Positions 1-10,900 of a stretch of 27,368 bases of DNA are shown piece by piece. Source of the stretch: Rodentolepis nana (lineage: Eukaryota > Platyhelminthes > Cestoda > Cyclophyllidea > Hymenolepididae); contig UZAE01012234.1 in NCBI GenBank assembly GCA_900617975.1, positions 23,579 to 50,946 of the forward strand, given 5' to 3'. Made by a program: the position numbers and the translations under genes. Under the pieces are notes generated by a model. It saw nothing but the letters and a program-made list of their open reading frames with translations. It made no database searches and was not told the origin of the DNA. The first letter of the stretch is position 1. Every line of letters begins with the position of its first letter.

Positions 1-77
1 TCTTATATCTAATCTTATTCAAAAAAGGATAACAATTAGGGTTAAGGCAATGTCATGGCTTCCAATTTATCTCGAAT

Positions 78-228
78 TTATTCATTTCAAATGGCAGACG
101 TTTTGATAGTTATCATTAGCCCTTCAGCTAACTTTGGGCTTTACAGAGAGGAGGAGGAACAACAAAGTGACAAACGTCGAGAGGCGGGACATTATAATGA
201 TTCACGGACGTAAGAGAGACAAACAGAC
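78..228 (-). mobile_element. SINE remnant, 3' half, 5' truncated
   Basis: On the - strand this reads as the 3' part of the SINE family that recurs through the window: the GAAGCCCGAAGTCA-like stretch, the TGATAACTATCA hairpin and the GCCATTTGA tail. The ribozyme head is missing and the inner sequence is diverged, so this is an old, 5'-truncated copy. Both limits are approximate. Confidence 0.75.
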
Positions 229-277
229 ACACCCCATTTTCACCATTATAAATAGAAGCTAACAGCCCTGTTTACTC

Positions 278-299
278 CTAGATGATAGATAGATAGATC
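278..299. repeat. short (GATA)n-like microsatellite
   Basis: A run of about four imperfect GATA units (gatgatagatagatagat). No gene or SINE is seen between 230 and 900 apart from this. Confidence 0.5.
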
Positions 300-914
300 A
301 CTAACCTAGCTAATTACGAGCAATTACCCTCTTTGACTCGCAGGTTAATATGCCAAAAATACATTCGAGTATAAGTCATTACCCGTTGTGAACGCTATGA
401 AGGCCTTAAGGACATATGCACAGCAATACCAACTCAAATTTGTGGAAATCTTTGATTTCAGTGCCAAAATCACCTAGTTTCACAAGAACCTTCCATCCTG
501 TAAAATCCATTAATTCTATGGGATTTTTAGGTTAATAAACGGTTTAGGAATAATAACTCATGTTGTTTCTGTTCCCTGCATTTGTTTTAAGGAGATGGAA
601 ACTGAAGCGATGAAAATGGACTAAAAATTTGGCAAATTTTTATTTAGGGGAGTCCACTTATTACTTGATTTCATCTAACTTTTGACTGGCACTCATTTTA
701 TTGCAGAGTCATTTGCATGAAGGTCAATCTTTCAGAATTTGTTCATAACGCTTCGTTGCCATCGTTCCTCCCCGTTCTCAGGCTAAGGAGGCCAGTAAAA
801 CCTTCACGACCTCATATCCAGTTCCCCTGTTAAGAAGGCGATGCCTAAAATCGACCCGCACACCTTCAATACGACGCCTTGTCATCTCCTCGTCAATTAT
901 TAAGGCCAGGTGAC

Positions 915-1015
915 GGGGCTTCGAGCCTAGTGGCCTAGAGGTCAGTAAATAGGCCCGTATGTTTGTGTTTTCTAGTTTAGTAACTATGGTTAGGACTAAT
1001 CCGTTCGAACAGGGT
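915..1015 (+). other. possible relic of a tRNA-derived SINE (A-box and B-box-like motifs)
   Basis: TGGCCTAGAGG at 931-941 fits the RNA polymerase III A-box consensus, and CCGTTCGAAC at 1001-1010 resembles a B box. The spacing of about 70 bases is longer than in a normal tRNA, and I see no cloverleaf. It could be the head of a decayed tRNA-derived SINE unrelated to the main family, or chance. An open frame on the - strand across 778-1104 shows no recognisable protein. Confidence 0.25.
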
Positions 1016-1249
1016 AGTGGGAGCAACACGTTGGGGTTTAAAATGGTCTTGTCAATCACCAATAAATAGGTAAAAATGAATCCACGGTATGGCCTATCAT
1101 ACAATTAAGTCAAATCATGCTTTAAAAGGAGTTAGATAACGAGATGCAAGGGGAAAGTGAGCAATACCATTCCTTCAGAGAGCAAATACGACTCTTGACC
1201 TTCATACTCCTTTATCTATTTCTGTCTAAACCATATTTCACCGTTATAT

Positions 1250-1580
1250 GGTGTGCGATAGACTTACCTCCACGTGGTGCACACTGGTCAACGTATACTC
1301 ATACGGCAAAAAAGTCTATTATTCGTCAGTTGACTTCCGACTTCAAAACACCATCACCTCACTGTATGTCCTATTCGACTACTTCCACGGTACTCACCTC
1401 ATCTTTTTCACTCTACCTTTGTGTCTCCCTCTTCAACATCTTTGAAATACTCTTCTGTTCCCCTCCTCCTCTCGACTTTTTTTCACTTTGATGTTCCTTC
1501 TTCTCTGTGAAGCCTGAAGTCAACTAAAGGGCTTATGATAACTATCAAAATGCCTGCCATTTGATATAAATAAATAAATA
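1250..1580 (+). mobile_element. SINE copy, nearly full length, decayed ribozyme head
   Basis: The copy begins at GGTGTGCGATAG, lacking the first two G residues of the family, and ends in a (TAAA)n tail at 1564-1580. In the head, P2 (ATAGACTT with AAGTCTAT), P4 (CGTAT/ATACG) and the J4/2 C at 1307 are intact. The P1 3' strand is changed (GCACACT instead of GCACCCT) and the following TGGGCAA reads TGGTCAA, so self-cleavage is unlikely. I could not find a clear target-site duplication. Open frames through this copy are not genes. Confidence 0.9.
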
Positions 1581-1582
1581 TT

Positions 1583-4500
1583 AATTTATGTTGGGAAGAC
1601 CTAGATGAATGGTAGTAGGGAGACCTTATGAACACCGTCTTTATTTGAGGACAGTGACTGAAAGTGAGGTCAGCAAGATTTAATGACTAACTTCCTCCCT
1701 TGAGGCTCAGGGGATATTAAAAATGATTACTGCAAGCCACTTTAAGAACACTGAACTTAAAGGGAGTTGATAGAGGGCTTGGACTTCAATATTTTAATTA
1801 AGTGTTCAGAAAGACACTCACGCTGATAATTGGAGGAAACTGAAAATTTGGGTGGTCTATAATTAAGGAAATTAACTACAACAGAGTCGACTTGACCTTT
1901 AGCTAACTAGCCCACTGTCTACAAAACTATTTTGGACGGTTAGAGCTCAAATTATTCACGTAATACCACATGAGGGATTGTGAATTATAAGGCTTTGGTA
2001 ATAAATAAGTTTATATCTACGCACGTATTCAGCCTGTGCGGATTCTAACCAGATGTTTGGCGTGCAAGTTGAATTATGAATCCAATAAAGGTTTCAACTC
2101 CACGCATTCTCTAGAATCGGCCACAACTAAAAGGTGTGCGTAAAAAAAATAAATTGCCTGCGGACTTCCCGATTAATTGCAAAAGCAAATGAGCTGAGAA
2201 GACCCTGATGAATGGATAAAAAATTAGCTCCTTTGTTCCGTAGATAGGGGCCATAAAAATTTGTGAGGGTGGGGGGCGAAGCAGCACCTTTCTAAAATAA
2301 AGAAGGTAAGGATAAAATGAGGCAAAAACCAGGTCATAATTTAGATCTAGACAGGATCTAATCTAATGACCTTGAGGCTCAGAATAAGCAGGGTTCATCA
2401 CTTGATCTATTCAATTGCGTGCAGTCCCTATTATAGCTGTATTCCTTCCCTCCTAGGGTTAACAGTTGCACTTTGTCTGATTTGATAAATTTGACTAAAA
2501 TTCACTTACAGCTTGTTGAACACAAAATACCCTATTGTTTCTTTATGTTTTATTTATCGGAAGCTATTTCTGGGGAAGAATTTGCATGGATTGTGGACTG
2601 CATATCATCAATCTTGAAAGTAGAACATTTAGCTTAATGTTGCCTTTCTCTCCTCCTAAAAGGTCAATTTCCCTAATGGTCTTTCAAGCTGAAGAAATCC
2701 CAAAATCTCTAGGACAGTGAGACAGATTTTCATTTTATATTTAACATAAATGGACAAAGGCCGTAGGGGTTTCTTTCTTACAAGTTTTTTTTACTTGAAT
2801 TAGGAGTTGATCGTAAAGTCAACTAGCCAATTTTGGACTTTGAAACCCAAGTTTCTCATACATCTTAAAAAGCAAACTTAACGCCGGCTGACACTACATT
2901 ACCAGTCTAACTGTAGAAAAAACAAAAGAATATGGGACTTGTCAATAATCATCCGAAAGTGTCCCCAAAATTGTTAATTAGATCATTGAGTGCTCATATT
3001 GATTTATGGGTGCAATGAGAGCCGTTTGGCTTTATTAATTGCTTCTCCATCGATTTTTTTGCACGCCTCGTGAAAACAATTCGATAATTAACTCAGGAAT
3101 AGCAAGAGAACTCATATTATGCCATTTAGTTTGCAATTTGAGTAGTGATTAAGCTAAAAGAGTGAAATTAAGCATACAATTATGGAATAATGTAAAGTTT
3201 TTTAGATCAAGATTTAAGGCATTGAGGGAACAATTGGAAATTGTCTCCCATTGGCAATATTTGTGTGCGTCATAAGTCACTAAGAGAAGGGCGCTTTCAC
3301 AGGCTTTAACTGAAATTGTTATAAGTGCGTTAGTTGTGCCCATGGCTATGGGATGCGTGCTTTGCCTTGTGTCTATGAGTCACCTCATTATGTGCCCGGA
3401 TTGGCCTTTAATCTTCTTCATGGTGTGCGTTTATAGCTAGAAGACGCGGAGGGTTGAAGTCAATGCGCATGGGACCCCGGGTCGCAGATGCCATTGTAAA
3501 GCGATCACATAGGCCCAATCCCACCCTTCCCAAATTCTCTAGACAGTCTATATGAAATACGTGTTTAGGCTACGCATCGGTCCTTTAACCAGGATAAGCT
3601 AAAGTCAAACACTGTACTGGGTTACCTTGTAGATGATTTGTTACAATAATTTAGGGTCTTTGTGTGACTTTGAATAGCGAGTTTTTACTTTTCGAAGCCA
3701 ATACCAGGCTAGTCCCAATACTTGCCATATACTGACGACTTTTTTTCCAAGGCCGATATTTGTAGTTTACGCATACCACTCAGAGTAGGTTGTTTTTCCA
3801 TGGGCCAGGCCACTGGCTAATGGTTTGAGGAAGTGAAGACGTTTACATAGAGAAATGCCTTCAAGTGATAAAGTGTACGAATTATTTGTTAGGTCAGGGA
3901 TAGTAGTGTTTGGGTCGACATATGTAGCTTTCTCAAAAAGGTGCATAGTTATTAGAAACCGCGAAATAAGTAATGAGATTTTCTTAGGCTAAAAAGGATA
4001 ATTAATATCATCCAAAAGGATAATAAGAAGTTCAGTAAGTACATCCATACATATGAAATTGCTGCAAACATGAATGGATGACTATGTGAGTATTCGAATA
4101 GCAAACACGTGATGACTCATTCAGGAATAATTCACACGATGGTGGCAAACAAAGAAATAAAATAAATGGTAAAAAATAGAGGTTCGAGTACAAATTAATA
4201 ACAATTTTAAAGTATACTAGAGATTCAAGTGTGAAATTAAAAATGTTTATCTTTGGCAAAGGACAAAGTCATTACAAGAAACATACTTAACGAAATGATA
4301 GAAGAATTTTTTTAGACATTTGTTTAAAATGATAATGTTAAGAATACCTTTACAAATTACACGAAATCTGGTGGAATTTGTGCTTCATATTAGTGTTATA
4401 ATACCATTATATATAGAGTAAAGTTTATCAGTATTAAAATTTAATGTTTTTCTATAATATTTTCTAAATAATGATATTGTAATTATCGTAATAGCATTAT

Positions 4501-4765
4501 ATATTTCTGTAATGTTTGCTAAACATAATTAAAAATATATTTAAAGTTATATATTTTATGGTTTGTTTATGATTAGTGAAAATAAGCATTAAATATGCAA
4601 AATTAGTTATTTCGAGACTTCCATCCCATTAACACTATTTTCTGCTTTCCATATTTCAAATTAACAAAGTTATTTCGAAGTATCGTTCTGTTTATTCTTA
4701 TTTGTATACTTTTAAAGATGCTTATGCTGTGAACTGGAAGTTAAAACCGATTTTTATGTAGATCC
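1583..4765. other. intergenic, no gene or family repeat recognised
   Basis: This AT-rich stretch contains only short random open frames (for example 2535-2720 + and 4032-4259 -) without recognisable domains. It precedes FAM221A and should hold its promoter, but I see no TATA box or other element I would defend. Confidence 0.5.
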
Positions 4766-4833
4766 ATGTCTAATACTATAAGAATTTCTGCTGAAGATGC
4801 TGCGGCTATAGATGAGTATGTTCTTTATCAACG
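4766..4833 (+). CDS. FAM221A: FAM221A exon 1
   Basis: Encodes MSNTIRISAEDAAAIDEYVL then YQ and two bases of an Arg codon (CG), completed by the A that opens exon 2. Donor GTAGGC. Confidence 0.85.
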
Positions 4834-7106
4834 GTAGGCTTTAACTAGTTAAAAAGTTAAATTAGGTTTCATAAGAATTGTCGGAGATGATGACAACGGG
4901 CATCCATTTACACCGGCTCAATTTGAGGCTTATAAGCAACGTGTCTTTCCTATGGTAGCTAAAGCTAGGATGAAAATATGTCATGATTCTTTCTTATCTC
5001 CTACAGAGGTTGAAAAATAGGGTTTATATTTGTTGGACTAATCCTAGGGGGTTGGACTGCATGCTAATTGGGCCAGAGTCTCAATGTTTTTGCACGCATA
5101 GATATCGTCAACACAAAACTGACTTCCCCTTCATTCCACCCGAAAGACCGATCCCTCAACCTTGTTCAAAATGTAGTTGTCAAACCTTTCATTACATGCC
5201 AAGGATCATCGGCGGGTCACCTAGATGCCACTGCAAACATGAGGCAACTGAACACAAAGTCGTAAGTTAATAAGACGACATTCATCCAATATGTTATTGA
5301 AAATGTATTACATAATTAAAGCTTTATTTCGTTTTAAGATCAAACCGTATTTGTGTACCCGATCAAATTGCCAATGCACAGGATTCAAAACCAGTGCCAC
5401 GTGTGATTGTGGATTTTCTGCTCATGAACATACTACTATGGTAATTTTAGCTTTCCAAATAATTTCTAATAGCAATCTCGCATTAACTACTAATTGAGTT
5501 CTTTTAAAGTTCAGCTCAAAGTAAGATTGAGTAGATCGATACAACCTTATCGCATTTGTATTTTTATTGCAAATATGACGTTAGGACGTTCTTTTGTAAA
5601 TGAAAAAAGATATACTAACATGATGTGAAATTAAGTTAGTAGTCACCAAATGCAGGTCCCACATTAATGAACATTTATAAACCTGGTTAAGAGTTGACAC
5701 TATTCCGCTATAACTTTATTTGATTGTGTCTACTAAAAACACCAAAAATTTCCGCTTCGATTTAAAACTGATCGCCATATTCGGTTGCTTTCGATAACGA
5801 AGAGATTTTTAAGAAACACATGCATTTACTTTACTGTTATATATTTTATTAATATAGTGACATATCTCATGCATTTAAAGGGAAAATGGATTCAGAAATT
5901 TATGAAAAGGAAGAAACTGAATAAAATGGATTACTTAAACAGGAGTCACATTTGATCAAATAAATGACTAGATTTGGTTGCGGGAAAAAATTTGAAGAAA
6001 GTGTCGGGAGATTTGATCCACGTGGTTCAAGGTTTCGCTTCCTAACTTCGCAGCTGAGTGAATTTTGTTGTGTGGCATTCTAAGGAGTCTTTGAATAGAC
6101 TCATTGAATGTGTTATGAAGATCGAGGCTGACATTCTAATGTGTGAATTTTCAACTCTCATTAGTAAAACAATCGTAAATCAGCACGGAGTGGCCGGAAT
6201 TGGTACAAAAGAGTGACTTTTTTCCACAAGCGTCTAGGAAAAATTTAGATTTTCATAGAGAGGAATTGACTTAGAAAATGAATATTCCGATTATAACCTT
6301 TTTTGGGCATTCCCGGACGTGATGTTGCATCGCCGCTATATTTACAAGTAATCTCCTGACTTTAAGTATTTACAATTTGTCAATCAACTGGAGTTCAAAC
6401 TCCAGGCCGATTCTCTTTTGCCTTTGAGTCCGAACCAGCCTTTGTCATGGTATTCTCCAGTGAGTAGTTATATTACTTCATAACAGTTGTAACATAGGCT
6501 TATATTAGAGGGATCCAATACCTGGAAACTAGTTAAGTAATTCAATTTTTGGAAATGCAACCAAAACTTTGAAGATGATAGAGGAGTTTTACTTGACACG
6601 TTAGATAGAGTAAAAAATTAGGGCCACTTAATTTTGCAGCCAATAAGGATTAAGGCGATTCCAGGCAAGTGTAAAAGTCGAATTAAAGATATCAGATATT
6701 TCTCTAAATACGATAGTCCATTTAAAAACAAAGTTTTAAAATCAATGCTGCCAATTAGACGTAAATTGATATCCTTAACAGAATGTGAATATGACATGCA
6801 TGTTCAATGCCTTAACTTTCCAATATGGACTGTTTTCTTTTTTAATAATAGTCAGAAACAGCTGAGGAAAGGAGAGCTCGAGGTCGACCCATTGGTCAGC
6901 CCTGTATATTTCAAGCAATGGGAGGTCTGACGGGATTCAGTTCACTTTTGCCAGGAATGGCTCGAATGGATTCTAGTGGTGCAGGCGGTACTCTTTCAGA
7001 GGAGGAGTTGAATGCTCCCATCAGTGCAAATGACCATCCATTTTTACGCGCTCATGCTGGCCTTATTGAGGCGTTTGAAAGATCACAGAGGAAAACCGAA
7101 GGTTAG
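4766..7106 (+). CDS. FAM221A: FAM221A-like protein, five exons
   Basis: Exons 4766-4833, 4876-4954, 5007-5261, 5339-5440 and 6852-7106 join in phase to give 252 residues (human FAM221A is somewhat longer). Family landmarks appear in order: an acidic start followed by RIVGEDDDNG and FTPAQFEAYK; CFCTHRYRQHKTD; the Cys-rich CSKCSC and CHCKHEATEH; then CDCGFSAHEH; and last AMGGLTGFSSL and DHPFLRA. Repeated C-x-C and C-x-C-x2-H groups suggest metal binding (inference). The biochemical role of FAM221 proteins is not established, so none is assigned. The start is the ATG opening MSNTIRISAEDAAAIDEY, which aligns with the vertebrate N-terminus. The first three introns are only 42, 52 and 77 bases; the fourth is 1411. 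The neighbouring GPATCH1 is convergent, with no functional link known. An alternative last exon is possible (see 7176-7207). Confidence 0.93.
4876..4954 (+). CDS. FAM221A: FAM221A exon 2
   Basis: Follows ATAAG and encodes RIVGEDDDNGHPFTPAQF and on to RVFPM, matching the family's RIVGEDD...FTP segment. Donor GTAGCT, phase 0. Confidence 0.88.
5007..5261 (+). CDS. FAM221A: FAM221A exon 3 (Cys-rich core)
   Basis: Follows CTACAG and runs from RLKNRVYICWTNPRGLDC to HKV. It holds the diagnostic CFCTHRYRQHKTD and two C-x-C clusters. Donor GTAAGT, phase 0. Confidence 0.93.
5339..5440 (+). CDS. FAM221A: FAM221A exon 4 (second Cys cluster)
   Basis: Follows TTTTAAG. It encodes IKPYLCTRSNCQC, then CDCGFSAHEHTTM, aligning with the C-x2-C...C-x-C-G...AH segment of the family. 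Donor GTAATT, phase 0. Confidence 0.92.
5441..6851 (+). other. FAM221A intron 4
   Basis: A 1411-base intron running from GTAATT to AATAG. I find no family SINE or other gene in it; the open frame at 6634-6930 is a run-in to exon 5. Confidence 0.7.
6852..7106 (+). CDS. FAM221A: FAM221A exon 5
   Basis: Encodes SETAEERRARGRPIGQPCIF then QAMGGLTGFSSL, and ends in RKTEG before TAG at 7104-7106. The stretch aligns with the C-terminal part of the vertebrate protein. The internal ATG at 6918 is not the gene start, because conserved sequence lies upstream of it in frame. Confidence 0.9.
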   Translation, partial: SETAEERRARGRPIGQPCIFQAMGGLTGFSSLLPGMARMDSSGAGGTLSEEELNAPISANDHPFLRAHAGLIEAFERSQRKTEG

Positions 7107-7175
7107 ATTTTCGGTGCCGAAAGCAGCTTCAACAGATTTCCCTTTGCATTATTAATCAACACATGTTTTACGCAG

Positions 7176-7207
7176 GGAACTCAAAGGGCAACAACCCATT
7201 GGAATAG
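7176..7207 (+). CDS. FAM221A: possible alternative last exon of FAM221A
   Basis: If a weak donor GTTAGA at 7102 were used with the acceptor TTTTACGCAG ending at 7175, phase would be kept and the protein would end GNSKGNNPLE with TAG at 7205-7207. The acceptor is good and the donor is poor. Transcripts would be needed to choose. Confidence 0.3.
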
Positions 7208-7866
7208 CAAAATATCCTTTCGATGACTTATTAACCGACAATGCAGATAATTTTGACATAATCCTTCTGTTATAAAACTATCTATTTGATTTAAATAGAA
7301 TCACTCCTGAAGGAAACTGTTATTGGGATTTTTCTGTAACCGACATCCCAAACAGGCCTTTTCAACCCTTGATATTTATTTCCAATGAAAAGCAATACTC
7401 TTAATAATAATTTGCATATAATTGGAGGAAATATACAGCTAATGTTAGCTTTTATCATCCTGCTGTCGTTGAAACTAGAAGTACATATTTTTCCAGCGCT
7501 GCTACACGTTTTTCGTCTGCAACAAGCGGTGCTAACACACCTGCCAAATGCTCGCAAAGTTTAAGGATTTGGTGGTAACTGAAGCAATTTTGACTTCCAA
7601 TTAGGCTTCAATAAGTATTTTTCTGTGAATTATGCATTCATGCTCAAATTGAAACTTTTTCATGATCCCTTTCCAATGATTAGTAACTAAAATAGAAGGA
7701 TGATTTAACTAATATATGTATCATATATAGAATCTGGATAAAAAATGAACCTTGAGGATAAAAGCCATCATGTAAATGTTTACATAACAAAAAACCAATT
7801 TCGCTTAAAAACATAAATATGGGGAAAATGTGTACAAAAGGCATTCGGCAGGGAGGGACGATAGAA
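7208..7866. other. intergenic space between two convergent genes
   Basis: Holds the 3' ends of FAM221A and GPATCH1. I see no canonical AATAAA close behind either stop on its own strand, and the open frame at 7291-7557 (-) shows no recognisable protein. Confidence 0.5.
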
Positions 7867-7974
7867 TTAATTCCTTTTAGATTCCCTATGATGTCTGCGC
7901 TTGTGCTTATGATGGTGGTGATGATGATGATGCCTACTCTTGTGTTCTCTGTCCGAGTTGTCCTTCTTCCGTTT
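7867..7974 (-). CDS. GPATCH1: GPATCH1 exon 14 (basic His-rich tail)
   Basis: Encodes [14 protein letters not shown], a run of eight histidines, then [13 protein letters not shown] and TAA at 7869-7867. It matches the Lys/His-rich C-terminus of the family, probably a nuclear localisation region. Acceptor TTTTACAG. Confidence 0.9.
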   Translation of the reverse strand, partial: KRKKDNSDREHKSRHHHHHHHHKHKRRHHRESKRN

Positions 7975-10900
7975 CTGTAAAAGAGAAAATTCATATAGAA
8001 CTGACTATTCAAGCAGGCTCAATAAGTATTTATTTCAAATGGCAGGCTTTGTGATATTTATCATTAGCCCTGGGGCTCAATAAGTTATCACCCACCATTG
8101 CAATGATATGCCGATATGTGAGAAAGTGCTGTAATATCATAATACCAGACCATTCTGAAATCGAAATTTGCACTAGCAGATCTAACTGTGTGGCTCCGAC
8201 AGAATATTTCATAAACTATTTCATCTCATACATAAAAAGTTGCCAGAGGCGAAAAATGATACCATGTGAAGAAATTAGAACTGATGCAGGCCATGTCAAA
8301 ATATTTGCACAAGTTTTCATAAAGAGAAAATGTCTAATCATGGAGACTTGCAAATCATACAACATGGAATGTGGAATGGCGAGGTCGATTATAGGTAGGT
8401 AATGATGTCAGGATGTCACGAGTCTTGTTTCATTTAAAAGGAAATTGTAAACAATGTGAAGTTTTAAAATGCCCGGTTTGGCGACATATATTAGTAGATG
8501 AGCTTATGTATGCATATTCAGATCCAATTGATTGAGTGACATAAGATAGCGGACTGTTTAATTTGAACAGTGATCGGAAAATGCAGCCCCAGAGTGATAA
8601 AATCTAACACACCGATGGGAGAGTGCAAAATTGCCAGATATAGGAACATCGTCATAGCTTTTCAATCAGCAAATAAAATCAAATAACTCCGACAGAATTG
8701 GGAATAGATGCTAAAACAGTCATATACACCTACTTTAAGCAAAGAAATTCTGATGCATGAATTAGTACTTAATAATGTTTAATTGATAAAAAACGAAATA
8801 AACTTGAACCAAATATACCTTGCGCTCGACATAGTCCACATCCTTTGATGAAGAGCTTGTCGAATTGATTGCAATAGACGTTGAAATGTTTGAAGCTTCA
8901 GCGCCTCCTAAGGAAATAACCCAATAATCAGGAGGTAAAATACACGCGGTACTTATTTATAAATCAGTAGTTCGGGCATTCAACGTACCAAAACCAGGTG
9001 GAAGTGAGGGACCATAAAAATCGTCTTCGGAAACGAGTTCTTTTGAAGAACTCGCTTTTGTAGAATTCAATTCCAATTCCATGCGCCTCTCCTCCCTTCG
9101 TTGATTAGCCACCTTCGAAATGGCGAAAAGTGGAGCTTCTATAATAGATGGGGGTGACGTTAGGACAAGTTTCGGTAATGACAACGATATTTTTGGTAAT
9201 CCAAAATAAATAGCTGATAACCGTAATGCATGACAGCTCTCCTAGGCCAACAAGAGAAAGGGTAGAATACAAGGTTAACGTAGGAGCAAGCCCAGAATTC
9301 CTTTCATCTACACAAGCCAAGCGCTAATAAAATTGCTCGCAATGACCCTGGAAAGTTTTTAAGGGTTGGAAAACCTGAAATGCTCAAATAGCTCCCCATC
9401 TGAGACAATTGTCTCTAAATATCCATTTTTTGAATTTTTACAAATTGAAAACTGCCCTTGACACAGAATCATTAGAAAGAGATCTTTAAGGAAGGCTAAC
9501 GGCTGATAATGGAAAAATTGAGGTAGGTAATGGGGAGAGAATTACCGCTATCCATCTCAGGATTGAACAAGTGCTTGAACAGCTGATGAACAGATAAGTC
9601 TGGAGGGTTTGGTGGTCTAGTAACCTCCTTTTCCTTCTCTTCACCTAGTACTGGCTCATCTTGCTGAGTGGGACTGGCGGATACTACTGATGGCCTGAAT
9701 TCAGTAGATGATGACTCTATTGTTGGAGGGGGTTGCATGAGAGTAGCAAGATCGTCATTTTCTTGTCCATCATCATCGTCGTCTTCTAACTCTTCATCCG
9801 AAGCGAAGATGGATTTGAAGAGATCCATGGAGGGCACACCTTCTTCATTAGGGGTGAATGATTTGGAAATATCTTGAGGTGGAGCTACAGGGCCTAATAT
9901 TCTCGGTGTTGGCTGAATTAATGAGGAAGGAAAACTTGTTAGCATCATGCAGGCATACTCTGAAGATAAAACGACTGATATGACTGACCATCATAAGCAA
10001 CTGATGAGGAAGCATAAACACTGATTTTATGGACGGGGAAAATGTTCAGTAATCAAGGCGACGAAACAAAAGAAAATGTAAATTTTTGGACTTGAACTGA
10101 CCATTAAGCAAATATTGTGCTGCCAAAAACATCAATTGACATAAGACACTTTGGATACCTTAATCTACTCTCAACACTTTACCGATCTCCCATCACTATT
10201 TATGGCACCTACTGCTAATTGATGTCAGCTGCTTACCCACAATGCAAAAGTGCACATTATAATTGATCGACCTCTGTGATTGTAAAGTCAACAATAGAAG
10301 TGCCTAAGCAAGAATGAAAGTAGGAGAGCGATTTCACTTCAAAACAAAAAATGGGCCTAGGGCATGATTTGTGTGGCAAAGCATCTGACAATTTTACAAA
10401 ACACAAGTAAGAGTAAATAGACTGACATTGATAGGAACCGATTCAGTTTTTTCCGCAGACTTCTCATTCTGCCGTTCCTGTTGAGCCTTCTCAGATTGAG
10501 CAAACAGCCCTTCAAAGATTGATTGAGGTGGACCACCAAGTGGCTTCGTGGACGTCTCAAAAGTGAGGCTGGCAGTCGCCTCCTCTTCTTCACCGGACTT
10601 TTCCCCCTCCTCTTCTTCTGAATAGTCGCTACCATCATCATCTCCACCTCTGTCTCCGACGTTCATGTCAAGAAGCTGGAAGAGTGTAAACTCACTGGAA
10701 GTGACATCGTCAGCACGCCTTTTACCTTTACGTGGTGGTCGACGCATTCTGCGATCTTCTGGACATCCGACAAATTTCGAGCTGTGAAAGAAGACGTGAA
10801 AATATTTTCAGTAAAACCGACATAAAAAAAGCACAGGATTATCGAAAAACATGGGTGATTATGAAATGCATGAATTGACAACTTACTCTGGATATGGATT

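Noticed and set aside
778..1104. 108-codon frame on the - strand.
   Set aside because: No family recognised. It overlaps a possible tRNA-derived SINE relic and is better seen as chance.
1144..1491. Open frames of 80-120 codons within SINE copies (also 11457-11738, 15903-16172, 25070-25324, 27044-27292).
   Set aside because: They translate the same noncoding SINE in various frames, differ in start and end, and have no conserved domain.
9668..9877. Open frame on the + strand rich in serine.
   Set aside because: It is the antisense of the acidic block in GPATCH1 exon 11.
10357..10647. A - strand frame rich in Arg, Lys and Leu.
   Set aside because: It is a shifted frame of GPATCH1 exon 10, whose true frame aligns with the family.
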